64,000 nt of DNA from JBGAQP01 sp044220635 (GCA_044220635.1 JBGAQP010000013.1:42177-106176); one strand, 5' to 3'. Shown: positions 1 to 8,595, numbered from the stretch's first letter. Numbers and translations: made by a program. Notes: a model not told the origin generated them from the sequence alone.

Positions 1-752
1 ATCGCCCCGACGGCGCCCGTGCGCTCGACGTTGATCGAGGCGGGCACTCCGCCCACGAGCCAGTTCGGGTGCGGGTTCTTGCCCCCGAAGATGGTCTGGA
101 TCTTGACGATCTCCTTCTGGAAGTCGAGCGCCTGGAGGTAGTGGCTGACCGCCATGAGGTTCGCCTCGGGCGGCAGCTTGTAGGCGGGGTGGCCCCAGTA
201 GGCGTTGCGGAAGGGGCCGAGCTGCCCGGACTCGACGAACTTCTTGAGCCGCGAGGCGACGTCGCGGAAGTAGCCGGGCGAGGAGAGCGGCCACGACGAG
301 ATCGACTGCGCGAGCTCGCTGGTCTTCTTCGGGTCCGCCTTCAGCGCCGAGACCACGTCCACCCAGTCGAGCGCGTGCAGGTGGTAGAAGTGCACGAGGT
401 GGTCGTGGGCGTAGAGGGTCGAGTGCATCAGGTTCCGGATGATGTTCGCGTTGTCCGGGATCTGGATGCCGAGCGCGTCCTCGACGCTCCTCACGGAGGC
501 GAGCGCGTGCACGCCCGTGCACACGCCGCAGATGCGCTCGGTGAACGCCCAGGCGTCGCGGGGATCGCGACCCTTGAGGATCACCTCGAGCCCCCTCCAC
601 ATGGTGCCCATGGAAACGGCGTTGGCGATCGTGTTCTTCGCATCCAGGTTCACCTCGATGCGCAGGTGCCCCTCGATCCGGCAGATCGGGTCGACGACGA
701 CCCGCTTGCCGCTGTTGTCGAGCTTGAAGCCTTGGGTCTCGATCACGCTCAT
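1..752 (-). CDS. hyaB: [NiFe] hydrogenase large subunit (N-terminal part; runs off the window)
   Basis: Catalytic subunit of a membrane-bound uptake [NiFe] hydrogenase, oxidising H2 at a NiFe(CN)2CO site. The first 250 residues are present; the C-terminal half, with the second Cys-x-x-Cys nickel motif and maturation cleavage site, lies outside the window. The first nickel motif, RICGVCTGVH, is at residues 73-82, and the N-terminus has the family signature DPICRIEGHLRIE. The ATG overlaps the stop of the small-subunit gene by four bases (ATGA), the usual small-then-large order. Function is secure from motif and neighbour; the hya/hox/hup naming is a choice. Confidence 0.95.
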   Translation of the reverse strand, partial: MSVIETQGFKLDNSGKRVVVDPICRIEGHLRIEVNLDAKNTIANAVSMGTMWRGLEVILKGRDPRDAWAFTERICGVCTGVHALASVRSVEDALGIQIPDNANIIRNLMHSTLYAHDHLVHFYHLHALDWVDVVSALKADPKKTSELAQSISSWPLSSPGYFRDVASRLKKFVESGQLGPFRNAYWGHPAYKLPPEANLMAVSHYLQALDFQKEIVKIQTIFGGKNPHPNWLVGGVPASINVERTGAVGA

Positions 753-1840
753 TGCTGTTTCTCCTCAGCGCGCGCGGATGGGCGCTTCTCGGACAGATGC
801 TTGATCGCGGTGACGGCGGCGTGCGCCGCGACCGCCGCGCCGACCACGCCGGCCGCGACGGCCCCGACCTTGTCGGCGTTCGCCTCCACGCCGAACTGCT
901 TGATGTCGGTGAGCCGGTCGTAGAAGGAGCCCTTGTCCCAGAACCCGTCCTCGGAGCAGCCGATGCAGCCGTGGCCGGAGCCGATCGGGAAGGACACGCC
1001 CTCGTTCCAGCGCGTGGTCGAGCAGGCGTTGTAAGTGGTCGGGCCCTTGCAGCCGACCTTGTAGAGGCAGTAGCCGGCCCTCGCGCCCTCGTCGTCCCAC
1101 TTCTCGACGAACTGCCCGGCGTCGAAGTGCGGACGGCGGTAGCACTTGTCGTGGATCCTCTGGCTGTAGAACATCTTCGGCCGCCCCTGGCGATCGAGCT
1201 CGGGAATGCGGTCGAAGGTGAGCACGTAGGTGACCACGGCGCTCATCACCTCGGCGATGGGCGGGCAGCCCGGCACCTTGATGATCGGCTTGTCGGTGAT
1301 GACCTTGTCGATGGGCACCGCGTTGGTCGGGTTGGGCTTCGCGGCCTGCACGCAGCCCCAGGAGGCGCACGAGCCCCAGGCGATGATCGCCTTGGCGTCC
1401 TTGGCGTATTCCTTGACGGTCTCGACGAAGGGCTTGCCGTAGTAGATGCAGTACATCCCGTCCTCGTTGAGGGGGGGGTTGCCCTCGATCGCGAGGATGT
1501 AGTTGCCCTTGTGCTTGGCGATCGTCTCGAGGGCGTTCGCGTGGAGCTGCTCCCCGGCCGCCGCCGCGAGCGTCATGTGGTAGTCGAGGGAGAGCAGGCT
1601 CAGCACCGCGTCCGTCGCGAGGGGGTGCGCCGAGCGGATGAAGGACTCGCTGCAGCAGGTGCACTCGAGGCCCTCGATCCAGATGACCGGGGTGCGGGGC
1701 TTGGTCTCCAGGGCGTGGGCGATCTGCGGCGCCACGGTCGGCGACAGGCCGAGGGACGCGGTCGTCAGGCTGCAGAACTTGAGGAAGCTGCGGCGGGAGA
1801 TCCCCTGCCGGCGCAGCACGCTATAGAAGGTCTCGGTCAT
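749..1840 (-). CDS. hyaA: [NiFe] hydrogenase small subunit, Tat-exported, oxygen-tolerant type
   Basis: Electron-transfer subunit of the hydrogenase, 363 residues. A twin-arginine signal (SRRSFLK, residues 15-21) precedes the mature protein. Cysteines at 60, 62, 63, 158, 163 and 192 (ECTCC; GSCASWGC; PGCPP) give the six-Cys set of the proximal [4Fe-3S] cluster; standard oxygen-sensitive enzymes have CTGC and lack the extra pair. Further Cys clusters (HDKCYRR, GYCLYKVGCKG, GHGCIGC) fit the medial and distal clusters. A hydrophobic segment near residues 322-342 is the expected C-terminal membrane anchor for a cytochrome b partner. The oxygen-tolerant class is inferred from the cysteines. Confidence 0.96.
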   Translation of the reverse strand: MTETFYSVLRRQGISRRSFLKFCSLTTASLGLSPTVAPQIAHALETKPRTPVIWIEGLECTCCSESFIRSAHPLATDAVLSLLSLDYHMTLAAAAGEQLHANALETIAKHKGNYILAIEGNPPLNEDGMYCIYYGKPFVETVKEYAKDAKAIIAWGSCASWGCVQAAKPNPTNAVPIDKVITDKPIIKVPGCPPIAEVMSAVVTYVLTFDRIPELDRQGRPKMFYSQRIHDKCYRRPHFDAGQFVEKWDDEGARAGYCLYKVGCKGPTTYNACSTTRWNEGVSFPIGSGHGCIGCSEDGFWDKGSFYDRLTDIKQFGVEANADKVGAVAAGVVGAAVAAHAAVTAIKHLSEKRPSARAEEKQQ

Positions 1841-1950
1841 GTTCGGTTCCCTTCAGGATTCTTCCGGGGCGTCGTGAGCCCCGCGGCGGACGGCCCCCGC
1901 CCGCCCAAGGCTGCTGTTTCGCACTGTCGCGCCACGGGTCCGGTCACTTT

Positions 1951-1964
1951 TTGATCCAGGACAA
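1951..1964 (-). promoter_or_regulatory. FNR/Anr/Dnr-like binding site
   Basis: Read toward the hydrogenase the sequence is TTGTCCTGGATCAA. This matches the Anr/Dnr-type consensus TTGAY-N4-ATCAA at 9 of 10 defined positions, with the right half-site perfect. It sits about 110 bp upstream of the hydrogenase start. Oxygen- or redox-responsive control by a CRP/FNR-family regulator is inferred and is typical for hydrogenases. Confidence 0.55.
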
Positions 1965-1988
1965 GTCCCGGTGCCGGGCGGCGGAACT

Positions 1989-2007
1989 TGTAACGCCCCC
2001 CGTTACA
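1989..2007. promoter_or_regulatory. Perfect inverted repeat TGTAACG-N5-CGTTACA
   Basis: Seven-base arms (1989-1995 and 2001-2007) pair perfectly around five C residues. The symmetry and the position between divergent operons suggest an operator; a short hairpin is the alternative. No specific regulator can be named. Confidence 0.4.
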
Positions 2008-2100
2008 CGCCCTCGGGCGCGGGCCGCCCCCGTTCGGGCCCCGCGACACCGGCGGCGGCGCGGGGACGGAGAGCCGCCCCCCGGGGCCATCCGCGGGACC

Positions 2101-2112
2101 TGACCGCGGTCA
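2101..2112. promoter_or_regulatory. Perfect palindrome TGACCGCGGTCA, candidate operator
   Basis: A self-complementary 12-mer immediately upstream of the putative dctP promoter, placed where a repressor or activator of the TRAP operon could bind. The regulator is unknown. Confidence 0.35.
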
Positions 2113-2113
2113 A

Positions 2114-2143
2114 TCGACGCCGGGCGCCTTCCCCCCTTAGACT
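2114..2143 (+). promoter_or_regulatory. Putative sigma70 promoter of the TRAP operon
   Basis: A weak -35 (TCGACG, 2114-2119), an 18 bp spacer and a -10-like TAGACT (2138-2143), about 60 bp before the dctP ATG. TAGAAT/TAGACT hexamers recur upstream of other genes here, which supports the call. Confidence 0.4.
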
Positions 2144-2203
2144 AGGCCCACGGCCGCCCCCGTCCCGGGGGACAAAGGTCCGACCAACGAGGAGGAAGTC
2201 CCC

Positions 2204-3181
2204 ATGGATACCCGCCGCATCCGGGGCGCGCTCGCCGCGCTCGTTTCCGCCGTCGCCCTGCCCGCCCTCGCCCAGACCGAGATCAAGTTCGGCCACGTGG
2301 GCGAGCCGGGATCGCTGTTCGCCGCCTCCGCGGAGGAGTTCGCCCGCCGGGCGAACGCCAAGCTCGGCAGCAAGGCCAAGGTCGTCGTCTACGGCTCGAG
2401 CCAGCTCGGCGGCGACAAGGAGCTGCTCCAGAAGCTCAAGCTCGGCACCGTGGACATCGCGCTGCCGTCCACCGTCATGACCTCGGAGGCCGACATCTTC
2501 GGCGTCTTCGAGATGCCCTACCTCGTGAAGGACCGCAAGCACATGGCCCGCATCGAGAAGGAGGTCTTCTGGCCCACCATCGCCCCGGCGGCCGAGAAGA
2601 AGGGCCTCAAGGTGATCGGGGTCTGGGAGAACGGCTACCGCCACATCACGAACAACAAGCGGCCGATCGTCACGCCCGAGGACCTCAAGGGCATCAAGCT
2701 GCGCGTGCCCGAGGGCAAGTGGCGCGTGAAGATGTTCCAGGCCTACGGCGCGAACCCCAGCCCGATGAAGTTCTCGGAAGTCTTCACGGCGCTGCAGACG
2801 GGCGTCATGGACGGGCAGGAGAACCCGTTCACGCAGATCACCAGCGCCAAGTTCCAGGAGGTGCAGAAGTACATCTCCCTCACGGGCCACGTCTACACGC
2901 CCGCGTACGCCACCGTGGGCGCAAAGAAGTGGGCGACGCTGCCCGCCGACGTGAGGAAGATCCTCGAGGACACGGCGAAGGAGACCCAGGCCTACGTCTA
3001 CGAGCTCGCCGAGAAGGGCGACCAGGAGCTCCTCGGCAAGATCACGGCCGCGGGATGCAAGTCGAACGTGCCCAACAAGGACGCCTTCGTGGCCGCCTCG
3101 AAACCCGTGTACGAGGAGTTCGCGAAGGAAGTCGCCGGCTCGAAGGAAGTGATCGATCGCGCCATCGCCCTTGGCAAGTAG
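2204..3181 (+). CDS. dctP: TRAP transporter periplasmic solute-binding protein (DctP family)
   Basis: Periplasmic receptor of a tripartite ATP-independent transporter, 325 residues. A signal peptide (about residues 1-24, ending ALPALAQ) precedes the binding fold. Family landmarks include the KLRVPEGKW stretch carrying the arginine that usually contacts the substrate carboxylate, and FTALQTGVMDGQENP. The start has a good Shine-Dalgarno (GAGGAAG). It is followed after 3 bp by dctQ, then dctM and two CoA-ester genes, so the ligand is probably an organic or aromatic acid metabolised as a CoA ester. The exact substrate cannot be read from sequence. Confidence 0.93.
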   Translation: MDTRRIRGALAALVSAVALPALAQTEIKFGHVGEPGSLFAASAEEFARRANAKLGSKAKVVVYGSSQLGGDKELLQKLKLGTVDIALPSTVMTSEADIFGVFEMPYLVKDRKHMARIEKEVFWPTIAPAAEKKGLKVIGVWENGYRHITNNKRPIVTPEDLKGIKLRVPEGKWRVKMFQAYGANPSPMKFSEVFTALQTGVMDGQENPFTQITSAKFQEVQKYISLTGHVYTPAYATVGAKKWATLPADVRKILEDTAKETQAYVYELAEKGDQELLGKITAAGCKSNVPNKDAFVAASKPVYEEFAKEVAGSKEVIDRAIALGK

Positions 3182-3184
3182 GCG

Positions 3185-3688
3185 ATGACGCTGCAGTCGT
3201 TGCGCCGGGGATACGAGCGCTTCCTCGAGTGGATCTGTATCGCGCTCATGGCCGCGCTCGCCGTGGAGGTCACGGCGGGCGTGGTCTTCCGCTACTCGGG
3301 GCACTCCCTCGTCTGGTATGACGAGGTCGCCACCATCCTGCTCGCCTGGGTGACGTTCTACGGCGCCGCGCTCGCGGTCCTCAAGCACGCCCACATGGGC
3401 GTGCCCGAGGTCGTGCGGATGCTGCCTCCCGGCCCGAGGGTGGCGGCCGCCGTCGTGGCGCAGCTGTGCACGCTGGCCTTCTTCGTGCTGCTCGGCTGGG
3501 TGGGCTTCGAGATCCTCGAGATCCTCGCGACGGACCGGCTCGTTTCCCTGCCGGAAATCCCGGTGGCGTATGCGAACTCTGTGATCCCGATCAGTTCCGC
3601 CCTGTTCGTGGCGGGGCAGCTGCTGGTGTTCCCCGAGGTGCTGCGCGAAGCGCGCCGCGAGCACGTGGCCGCCGGGGGGCACGCGTGA
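3185..3688 (+). CDS. dctQ: TRAP transporter small membrane subunit (DctQ family)
   Basis: Small integral membrane subunit of the TRAP transporter, 167 residues with four hydrophobic segments, the normal DctQ layout. The conserved WYDEV motif follows the first membrane segments (about residues 41-45). Its stop overlaps the GTG start of dctM by four bases (GTGA), so the two membrane subunits should be translationally coupled and made in balance. Confidence 0.9.
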   Translation: MTLQSLRRGYERFLEWICIALMAALAVEVTAGVVFRYSGHSLVWYDEVATILLAWVTFYGAALAVLKHAHMGVPEVVRMLPPGPRVAAAVVAQLCTLAFFVLLGWVGFEILEILATDRLVSLPEIPVAYANSVIPISSALFVAGQLLVFPEVLREARREHVAAGGHA

Positions 3689-4968
3689 CCGGGTTCCTCG
3701 TCCTGCTGTGCGTCCTCGTGCTGGTGCTGATCAACGTCCCGATCGCCGTGGCGCTGTGCATCGCGTCGGTCGTGGCGATGGTCGCTACGCAGGGGGTGGC
3801 GAGCCTGCCCAACGTGCCGCTGGCGCTCTACCAGGGAGCGACGAGCTTCCCGCTCATCGCGATCCCGCTGTTCATCCTCGCCGCCGCGATCATGAACACT
3901 TCGGGAATCTCGCACCGGCTCATCGACTTCTGCCAGGCGCTCGTCGGCTGGATGCGGGGGGCGCTCGCCCAGGTGAACGTGCTGAGCCACATGTTCTTCG
4001 CGGAGATCTCGGGCTCGGCGGTCGCGGGCGTGGCCGCGACCGCCTCCATCATCATGCCCGCCATGAAGGAGCGCGGCTATCCGGGCCCGTTCACGGCGGC
4101 GGTGACCTCCTCGACGGCGACCCTTGCGATCATCATCCCGCCGTCGATTCCCATGATCCTCTACGCGGTCATGGCGGGCACCTCGGTCGTGCAGATGTTC
4201 GTCGCGGGCATCGTGCCCGGCCTGCTGACGGGGTTCGGCTTCATGGCCCTGTGCTACTGGTACGCGGTCCGGTACAACTGGCCGGTGGAGGAGATCTTCC
4301 AGTGGGGCAAGCTCTGGCGCGCCTTCAGGAAGGCGTTCTGGGCGCTCACGCTGCCCATCATCATCCTGGGCGGGATCTTCGGGGGCATCGTCACCGCGAC
4401 CGAGGGCGCGGCGCTCGCGGTGGTGGCCGCGCTCCTGGTGGGCGGCCTGGTCTACCGCGAGCTCGACGGGGCGCGGCTGCGGGAGGCGATCATCGACGGC
4501 GCCGTCCAGACCGGCGCCGTGATGCTGCTCGTGGCGGCCTCGGCCCTGCTCGGCCTCTACCTCACCGAGGTGCAACTGCCCCAGCGCATCGCCGCGACGA
4601 TGCTTTCCGTCACCAGCGAGAAGTGGGCGATCCTCGCGATCCTGAATGTCTTCTTCCTCCTCATCGGCATGTTCCTGCATTCGGCCGCGGCGATCATCCT
4701 GGTGGTCCCGATCGTGATGCCGGTCGTGACCGCGGCGGGGATCGATCCGGTCCACTTCGGCGTGATCGTGACGCTCAACCTCGCCATCGGCCAGCAGACG
4801 CCGCCCGTGGCGAGCGTGCTGCTGCTCACCTGCTCGATCGCGAAGGAGAGCGTCTGGGACGTGACCAAGGCGAACATCCCGTTCATCGGGGTCCTGCTCT
4901 TCACGCTGCTGATGGTGACCTACGTGCCGGTCGTGACCCTGGGCCTCGTGGACATCTTCTACAGGTAA
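3685..4968 (+). CDS. dctM: TRAP transporter large permease subunit (DctM family)
   Basis: Ion-coupled transport subunit, 427 residues with about twelve hydrophobic segments. The GTG start is chosen because it overlaps the dctQ stop (GTGA) and gives the normal N-terminus, which begins directly in the first membrane helix. Recognisable family regions are HMFFAEISGSAVAGVAATA, IIPPSIPMILYAVMAG and NLAIGQQTPPVAS. The enoyl-CoA hydratase gene begins 4 bp after the stop, indicating one transcription unit linking uptake and catabolism. Confidence 0.93.
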   Translation: MTGFLVLLCVLVLVLINVPIAVALCIASVVAMVATQGVASLPNVPLALYQGATSFPLIAIPLFILAAAIMNTSGISHRLIDFCQALVGWMRGALAQVNVLSHMFFAEISGSAVAGVAATASIIMPAMKERGYPGPFTAAVTSSTATLAIIIPPSIPMILYAVMAGTSVVQMFVAGIVPGLLTGFGFMALCYWYAVRYNWPVEEIFQWGKLWRAFRKAFWALTLPIIILGGIFGGIVTATEGAALAVVAALLVGGLVYRELDGARLREAIIDGAVQTGAVMLLVAASALLGLYLTEVQLPQRIAATMLSVTSEKWAILAILNVFFLLIGMFLHSAAAIILVVPIVMPVVTAAGIDPVHFGVIVTLNLAIGQQTPPVASVLLLTCSIAKESVWDVTKANIPFIGVLLFTLLMVTYVPVVTLGLVDIFYR

Positions 4969-4972
4969 GCCA

Positions 4973-5752
4973 ATGGCCGATACGATCCTCATCGAGCGCG
5001 GAGGCGACATCGCCACCGTCGTCCTCAACCGCCCGGAGAAGCTCAACGCCCTCACGAAGTCCATGTGGCAGCGCCTGGGCGACGTTTTCCTCGAGCTGGG
5101 GGCCGACGACGCGGTGCGCTGCATCGTCCTGCGCGGCGCGGGGGAGAAGGCCTTCGCGCCGGGCAACGACATCTCGGAGTTCGACAAGGAGCGCTCCAAC
5201 ATCGAGCAGGCACGCGCCTACGGCGAGGTGATGACGCGCACGATCGAGGCGATCGGCGGCTGCCGCCATCCCGTCGTCGCCCAGATCCACGGCATCTGCG
5301 TGGGCGGCGGGCTCGAGATCGCCGGGCTCGCGGACCTGCGAATCTGCGGGGAGTCGAGCCGCTTCGGCGTGCCGATCAACAAGCTGGGCCTCGTGATGGC
5401 CTACTCCGAGATCGGCGCGCTCATCCGCCTCGCGGGCGAGGCGGTTGCCCTCGAGATCCTGCTCGAGGGGCGCGTCTTCGACGCCCGCGAGGCGAAGGAG
5501 AAGGGCCTGGTCACCCGCGTGGTGCCCGACGCGGAGGTCGAGGCCGAGGCGAAGGCGACCGCGCGGCGCATCGCCGACGGCGCCCCGCTCGTCGCGCGCT
5601 GGCACAAGAAGTTCGCGCGCCGCTTCCGCGACCCCCGGCCCCTCACCGCCGCCGACATCGAGGAAGGCTACGCCTGCTACGGCACCGAGGACTTCCGCAT
5701 CGGCCGCGAGGCCTTCCTCGCCAAGAAGAAGCCCGGGTTCAAGGGCCGGTGA
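4973..5752 (+). CDS. Enoyl-CoA hydratase/isomerase (crotonase) family protein
   Basis: Crotonase-fold enzyme of 259 residues, expected to hydrate or isomerise an unsaturated acyl-CoA. The oxyanion-hole regions are visible (AFAPGNDISEF near residue 60 and HGICVGGGLEIAG near 105), followed by the conserved helix ADLRICGESSRFGVP. The C-terminal trimerisation helices are complete. It is encoded between the TRAP permease and a CoA-transferase, and its stop overlaps the next start by four bases (GTGA). The likely role is catabolism of the imported acid; the exact acyl-CoA is unknown. Confidence 0.9.
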   Translation: MADTILIERGGDIATVVLNRPEKLNALTKSMWQRLGDVFLELGADDAVRCIVLRGAGEKAFAPGNDISEFDKERSNIEQARAYGEVMTRTIEAIGGCRHPVVAQIHGICVGGGLEIAGLADLRICGESSRFGVPINKLGLVMAYSEIGALIRLAGEAVALEILLEGRVFDAREAKEKGLVTRVVPDAEVEAEAKATARRIADGAPLVARWHKKFARRFRDPRPLTAADIEEGYACYGTEDFRIGREAFLAKKKPGFKGR

Positions 5753-6954
5753 GCGGCGTGGGACCGTTGAAGGGAGTCCGGGTCGTGGAGCTCGCGCAGA
5801 TCATGGCGGGCCCGACCTGCGGGATGCTGCTCGCCGACATGGGCGCGGAGGTGATCAAGGTCGAGAAGCTCCCGGGAGGCGACGACACCCGCAGCTACTC
5901 GGAGCCCTCGGTGAAGGGCGAATCGGCCGCCTTCATGATGCTCAACCGCAACAAGTTCGGCATCGCGGTGAACCTGAAGGTCGAGGGCGGGCTCGAGGTG
6001 GTCAAGCGGCTCCTCGCCAACGCCGACGTGGTGACCGAGAACTACCGCAAGGGCACGCTCGAGAAGCTGGGCCTGGGCTACGACGTGCTGAAGGCGCTCA
6101 ACCCGCGGCTGATCTATTGCGCGGTCTCGGGCTACGGGCGCACCGGCCCCTACGCCGACAAGGGCGGGTTCGACCTCATCGCGCAGGGCATCGCGGGGCT
6201 CATGAGCATCACGGGCGAGCCCGGCGGCCCCCCGGCGAAGAGCGGCACGCCGATCGCGGACATCAACGCGGGCATCCTGGCCGCGCTCGGGATCGTCTCC
6301 GCGCTCCTGCATCGCGCGCAGACGGGCGAGGGCCAGATGGTCGAGACCTCGCTCCTCGAGGCGGCGGTCCAGCAGACCTACTGGCAATCGGCGATCTACT
6401 TCGCCACCGGCGTGAATCCCGGACCGAGCGGCTCGAGCCACATCCTCACCGCGCCCTACCAGGCCTTTCCCACGAAGGACGGCTGGATCAACATCGGCGG
6501 CGCCAACCAGGCGAACTGGGAGCGCATCGCCACCGTCATCGGCCTGCCCAAGCTCGTCGCCGACCCGCGATTCAGGACGAACGCCGACCGCATGGCGCAC
6601 AAGGAGGAGCTCGCGGCGCTCATCGCGGCGCGCACCCGCACGCGCTCGTCCGCGGACTGGATCAACCACCTCGAGTCCTCGGGCGTGCCGGTGGGGCCGA
6701 TCAACACGATCGGCGACATGCTCGCCGACCCGCAGGTCGAGGCCCGCGAGATGGTGGTCGAGGTGAACCACCCGAAGGCGGGGCCCACGAAGGCCCTCGG
6801 CCTGCCCATCAAGTTCTCCGCGACACCCGGCTCGGTTCGCAGCCCCGCGCCCCTGCTCGGCCAGCACACGCGCGGCGTGCTCATGTCCCTCGGCTACTCC
6901 GAGGCCGAGATCAAGGCGCTCGTGAAGAGCGGCGCGGTCGCCTGCGCCGACTAG
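5749..6954 (+). CDS. Class III CoA-transferase (CaiB/BaiF family)
   Basis: Family III CoA-transferase of 401 residues, moving CoA between carboxylic acids through an aspartyl-CoA intermediate. The N-terminus has the family signature (GVRVVELAQIMAGPTCGMLLADMGAEVIKVE, residues 7-37), and the catalytic aspartate is expected in GGFDLIAQ (near residue 140). The GTG start overlaps the hydratase stop; another in-frame GTG lies three codons on. Placed after a TRAP transporter and crotonase, it probably activates the imported acid to its CoA thioester. Confidence 0.92.
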   Translation: MSGVGPLKGVRVVELAQIMAGPTCGMLLADMGAEVIKVEKLPGGDDTRSYSEPSVKGESAAFMMLNRNKFGIAVNLKVEGGLEVVKRLLANADVVTENYRKGTLEKLGLGYDVLKALNPRLIYCAVSGYGRTGPYADKGGFDLIAQGIAGLMSITGEPGGPPAKSGTPIADINAGILAALGIVSALLHRAQTGEGQMVETSLLEAAVQQTYWQSAIYFATGVNPGPSGSSHILTAPYQAFPTKDGWINIGGANQANWERIATVIGLPKLVADPRFRTNADRMAHKEELAALIAARTRTRSSADWINHLESSGVPVGPINTIGDMLADPQVEAREMVVEVNHPKAGPTKALGLPIKFSATPGSVRSPAPLLGQHTRGVLMSLGYSEAEIKALVKSGAVACAD

Positions 6955-6996
6955 GTCGCCGCCCGGGCGCGGAGATCGGCACGCGGCATTCCCCGG

Positions 6997-7002
6997 TAAA
7001 GT
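6997..7002 (+). promoter_or_regulatory. -10-like TAAAGT just before the TSUP gene
   Basis: The hexamer ends 8 bp before the ATG, so transcription from it would start at or next to the start codon. No good -35 is visible, so the assignment is tentative. Confidence 0.25.
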
Positions 7003-7010
7003 AGCCGCCC

Positions 7011-7775
7011 ATGCCCTCCCTCGCGCTGCTCGCGGCGCTATCCGCGGCCGCCCTCGTCACTTCGTTCATCTCCGGCATCCTCGGGATGGCGGGCGGCATG
7101 ATCCTCATGGGGATCCTCCTGGCCCTCCTGCCGGTTCCCGTGGCGATGATGCTGCACGGCATCACCCAGCTCGCCTCGAACGGCTGGCGCGCGTGGCTCT
7201 GGCGCGTGCACGTGGACTGGCGGGTCTTTCGCGGCTACGCGCTCGGCGCGCTCGCCGCGCTCGCCCTCTTCACCGCGGTGCAGCTCGTCGTGAGCAAGCC
7301 CGTCGCGCTCATCGTGCTGGGCATCACGCCCTTCGCGGGCCTGGCACTGCCCGAGAAGCTCGTCCTCGACGTGCAGCGCCGCGGCCACCCCTTCGCCTGC
7401 GGCGTGATCTGCCAGGGCCTCAACCTGACCGCGGGCGTCTCGGGCCCGATCCTCGACGTCTTCTTCGTGCGCTCGGCCATGGGCCGGCACGCGGTGGTCG
7501 CCACCAAGGCGCTCACGCAGAGCGCGAGCCACCTGCTGAAGATCCTCTATTTCGGCGGGCTTCTGGGGGCGGCGGGCGGCGCGGTCGACCTCCCCGTCGC
7601 GGCGCTGATGGTCGCCCTCGCCTTCGCGGGCACCACGCTTTCGCGCAGCGTCCTCGAGCGCCTGACGGATGCGGACTTCCGCCTGTGGACGCGCTGGACG
7701 GTGATGGCGACCGGCGTCGTCTACCTCGCGAGCGGCGCGTGGATGCTCGCCGGCGCGCCAGCCCCCGGCGCCTGA
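7011..7775 (+). CDS. TSUP-family membrane permease (TauE/SafE-like)
   Basis: Polytopic inner-membrane protein of 254 residues with about eight hydrophobic segments. The N-terminal half carries the family pattern SGILGMAGGMILMG, and the second half repeats a similar glycine-containing segment (NLTAGVSGPILDVFF), reflecting the internal duplication of this family. TSUP proteins are proposed exporters or importers of sulfur-containing or organic anions. No sulfur genes adjoin it, so the substrate is open. Promoter elements almost touch the start codon. Confidence 0.85.
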   Translation: MPSLALLAALSAAALVTSFISGILGMAGGMILMGILLALLPVPVAMMLHGITQLASNGWRAWLWRVHVDWRVFRGYALGALAALALFTAVQLVVSKPVALIVLGITPFAGLALPEKLVLDVQRRGHPFACGVICQGLNLTAGVSGPILDVFFVRSAMGRHAVVATKALTQSASHLLKILYFGGLLGAAGGAVDLPVAALMVALAFAGTTLSRSVLERLTDADFRLWTRWTVMATGVVYLASGAWMLAGAPAPGA

Positions 7776-7785
7776 GGCGCCCCGC

Positions 7786-8550
7786 TCAGAGCCGCAGGCG
7801 CTCGATCGTCTTCGTGACGCTCACGCCGTCCACGGTGTAGCGCAGCCGCGCCCGCCCCACTGTTCCCGGCGACTGCTCGAAGTCGAGCGAGGCCGTGCCC
7901 GCGGGCTGCACCAGCACCAGGCGCGGGTCGAAATCCGGGCCTGCGAAGAACGGGCCCGTCGTGCGGTAGATCACGCCGGACCAGCTCGCGTAACCCGTCC
8001 AGCCTCCGGGCTGGATCGTGTACCAGCGCGGCTGCGTGTCGGCTCCGTAGACGAAGATCGCGCCGAAGAGCGCGTGGCCCGCCCCCTGGTGCAGCGACAG
8101 TCCCCAGCCGGATTCCAGCGGGTTCCACCACATGCCGGAGTAGTCCGCGAGCGGGCGCGGCGGCGGCGGGAAGACGGCGATCCGCGGGGGCTCGCGCACC
8201 TCGAAGTCGAAGACCTCGACGGGCACGACGCCGCCGCCCGCGGGCCGGACGAGTTCCACGCGGTAGCGGCCCACGGGATAGGCGCCCAGGCGGATGTCGA
8301 CGACCCTGGGTTCTCCGGCGAGGAGGCACTGGTTGTCGCGCGTGCTCACCCGGATCGCCGCCCCGGCCGCCTCGACCCGGACGGACTCGGGCGCGAAGGC
8401 GCAGGAATCGGCCTCGAGTCGCAGGTTCACCGTCTCGAAGGGCAGCGGCTCCTTCGGGACGATTCCGGAGGCCGCGTGGGCGGCGGTGGCGAGCAGGAAG
8501 GCGAAGGGGGCGAGCGTCGCGGACGCCCGGCGAACGGTCGTGGAGTGCAT
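7786..8550 (-). CDS. Secreted protein with one C-terminal ESGWG-type domain
   Basis: A 254-residue exported protein with a signal peptide (about 1-26, ending TAAHA). The N-terminal part (about 30-125) is beta-rich with two cysteines (DSCAF, DNQCL). After a proline-rich linker (PPPPRP), residues 138-252 form one copy of the domain repeated in the proteins at 46908-50971: GMWWNPLESGWGLSLHQG, then VIYRTTGPFF and a terminal TVDGVSVTKTIERL. This is the only single-repeat and most divergent member here. No function can be assigned; a cell-surface or periplasmic beta-domain is inferred. It converges with the TSUP gene. Confidence 0.8.
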   Translation of the reverse strand: MHSTTVRRASATLAPFAFLLATAAHAASGIVPKEPLPFETVNLRLEADSCAFAPESVRVEAAGAAIRVSTRDNQCLLAGEPRVVDIRLGAYPVGRYRVELVRPAGGGVVPVEVFDFEVREPPRIAVFPPPPRPLADYSGMWWNPLESGWGLSLHQGAGHALFGAIFVYGADTQPRWYTIQPGGWTGYASWSGVIYRTTGPFFAGPDFDPRLVLVQPAGTASLDFEQSPGTVGRARLRYTVDGVSVTKTIERLRL

Positions 8551-8589
8551 CCGAGCGGCGGTCTTGTCGCGGGAATGAAAGGAACCGCC

Positions 8590-8595
8590 ATTATC
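8590..8595 (-). promoter_or_regulatory. -10-like GATAAT for the gene starting at 8550
   Basis: On the minus strand GATAAT lies about 40 bp upstream of the start. It is followed by GGCGGTTCC, the same context seen after the -10 of the gene starting at 18443. No clear -35 was identified. Confidence 0.35.

Larger units (their letters stand above)
1841..2203. other. Divergent intergenic region between hydrogenase and TRAP operons
   Basis: This 363 bp gap separates the left-reading hydrogenase genes from the right-reading TRAP genes and contains no convincing gene. It holds an FNR/Anr-like box (1951-1964), a perfect 7+7 inverted repeat (1989-2007), a perfect 12 bp palindrome (2101-2112) and a -10-like hexamer (2138-2143). 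These probably serve the two divergent promoters. The hydrogenase-side leader (1841-1950) shows no clear sigma70 promoter by eye. Confidence 0.7.

Noticed and set aside
1921..1934. Sigma54-like TGGCGCGACAGTGC upstream of the hydrogenase
   Set aside because: The GG and GC elements are 9 bp apart instead of the required 10, and the TTGC half is poor.
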